This document shows, one piece after another, positions 7,401 through 7,671 of a stretch of 7,671 bases of DNA (its first letter is position 1; every line of letters starts with the position of its first letter). Position numbers and translations under genes: made by a program. The notes beneath the pieces are model-generated. The model did no database searches and was not told where the DNA came from. It worked only from the letters and a program-made list of their open reading frames with translations. The DNA is from Lentimicrobiaceae bacterium (GTDB taxonomy: Bacteria; Bacteroidota; Bacteroidia; Bacteroidales; JAGONC01), in the NCBI GenBank assembly GCA_030621075.1, contig JAUXII010000030.1, forward strand, positions 1-7,671, read 5' to 3'.

Positions 7401-7466
7401 CTTTGAATCCGCCAGTGGGCGGACTTCGCTTCGCTCAGCTTTGAACTTTGAACTTTAAACTTTAAA
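7401..7466 (-). repeat. Second palindromic element, embedded in CTTTGAA heptamers
   Basis: The 31-nt element at 7408-7438 is an inverted copy of that at 3031-3060. Its hairpin is TCCGCC (7408-7413), loop AGTG, GGCGGA (7418-7423), followed by CTTCGCTTCGCTCAG. It is flanked exactly by a heptamer: CTTTGAA at 7401-7407 on the left, and on the right CTTTGAA (7439-7445), CTTTGAA (7446-7452), CTTTAAA (7453-7459) and CTTTAAA (7460-7466). The array ends 5 bases before the next start codon, so these repeats form the whole 5' leader of that gene. The TTTG pieces resemble parts of Bacteroidota promoter boxes, but no full TAnnTTTG is formed. Confidence 0.85.
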
Positions 7467-7471
7467 CTAAT

Positions 7472-7671
7472 ATGAAAAGAGTTAAAACAAAAAAAAATGG
7501 ATTTTTATTTTCAGTGCTACTGGTAAGTATGCTGATATTTTCGGTTAGTATAGCCGGTGCACAAAATTATCAATACCAAAACAACTTAGGAAAAGCAGGA
7601 TTTACCCTACAACAGGAGTCCCGCTCAGGTGTGGTCATCACTTTTAGTGTGGATGAATTTTCACTCACTGA
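7472..7671 (+). CDS. Exported protein, N-terminal part (cut by window end)
   Basis: Sixty-six codons are visible from ATG 7472 and the frame is still open at the window end. The product begins with a basic stretch (MKRVKTKKNG), then a hydrophobic core (FLFSVLLVSMLIFSVSIAGA) and a likely signal peptidase I site before QNYQYQNN, the Ala-Gln type junction common in Bacteroidota. The mature start (LGKAGFTLQQESRSGVVITF, then SVDEFSLT) resembles the opening beta strands of propeptides of secreted Bacteroidota peptidases such as the C25 gingipain-like group. That is only an impression from a short piece, and other secreted beta-rich proteins are equally possible. It lies 114 nt after the M14 peptidase gene on the same strand. 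Codons 6-9 contain a run of nine A (7489-7497), where sequencing or replication slippage would destroy the frame. Confidence 0.8.
   Translation, partial: MKRVKTKKNGFLFSVLLVSMLIFSVSIAGAQNYQYQNNLGKAGFTLQQESRSGVVITFSVDEFSLT

Noticed and set aside
7365..7466. Repeat cluster as a CRISPR array
   Set aside because: Units are 7 nt with no spacers, and no cas gene is present.

Overview
The window looks like chromosomal DNA from a member of the Bacteroidota, probably an environmental Bacteroidales-type organism. Three signs point there. Promoter-like TAnnTTTG boxes sit ahead of two genes. Ribosome-binding regions are A-rich, without a clear Shine-Dalgarno. A large secreted peptidase ends in a type IX secretion (T9SS) sorting domain, a system largely confined to this phylum.

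Layout: positions 1-226 are a leader with a polA promoter candidate and, on the minus strand, a 50-codon open stretch that has no usable start and may be a gene remnant. Positions 227-3019 encode a full-length DNA polymerase I with all three activities intact by motif. Positions 3020-3119 hold a GC-rich palindromic element inside heptamer repeats. Positions 3120-4217 encode a ROK-family sugar kinase-like protein that lacks the family's zinc motif. Positions 4218-4336 hold a promoter candidate and a perfect 20-bp palindrome at the expected 5' end of the next transcript. Positions 4337-7357 encode a 1006-residue secreted M14 zinc carboxypeptidase with accessory beta domains and a T9SS tail. Positions 7358-7471 carry two heptamer arrays and a second, inverted copy of the palindromic element. 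From 7472 to the end is the start of another exported protein, cut off by the window.

All complete genes and the partial one run left to right. They do not form an obvious pathway: a replication/repair enzyme, a sugar kinase homologue, a secreted peptidase and another secreted protein. The last two could be a small group of T9SS cargo genes.

I found no convincing new multi-gene system. The unexplained structure lies in the repeats: three heptamer families, a 30-31 nt palindromic element embedded in heptamer repeats at two loci, a 20-bp palindrome in a 5' leader, and a self-complementary repeat that is translated in frame inside the T9SS sorting domain.
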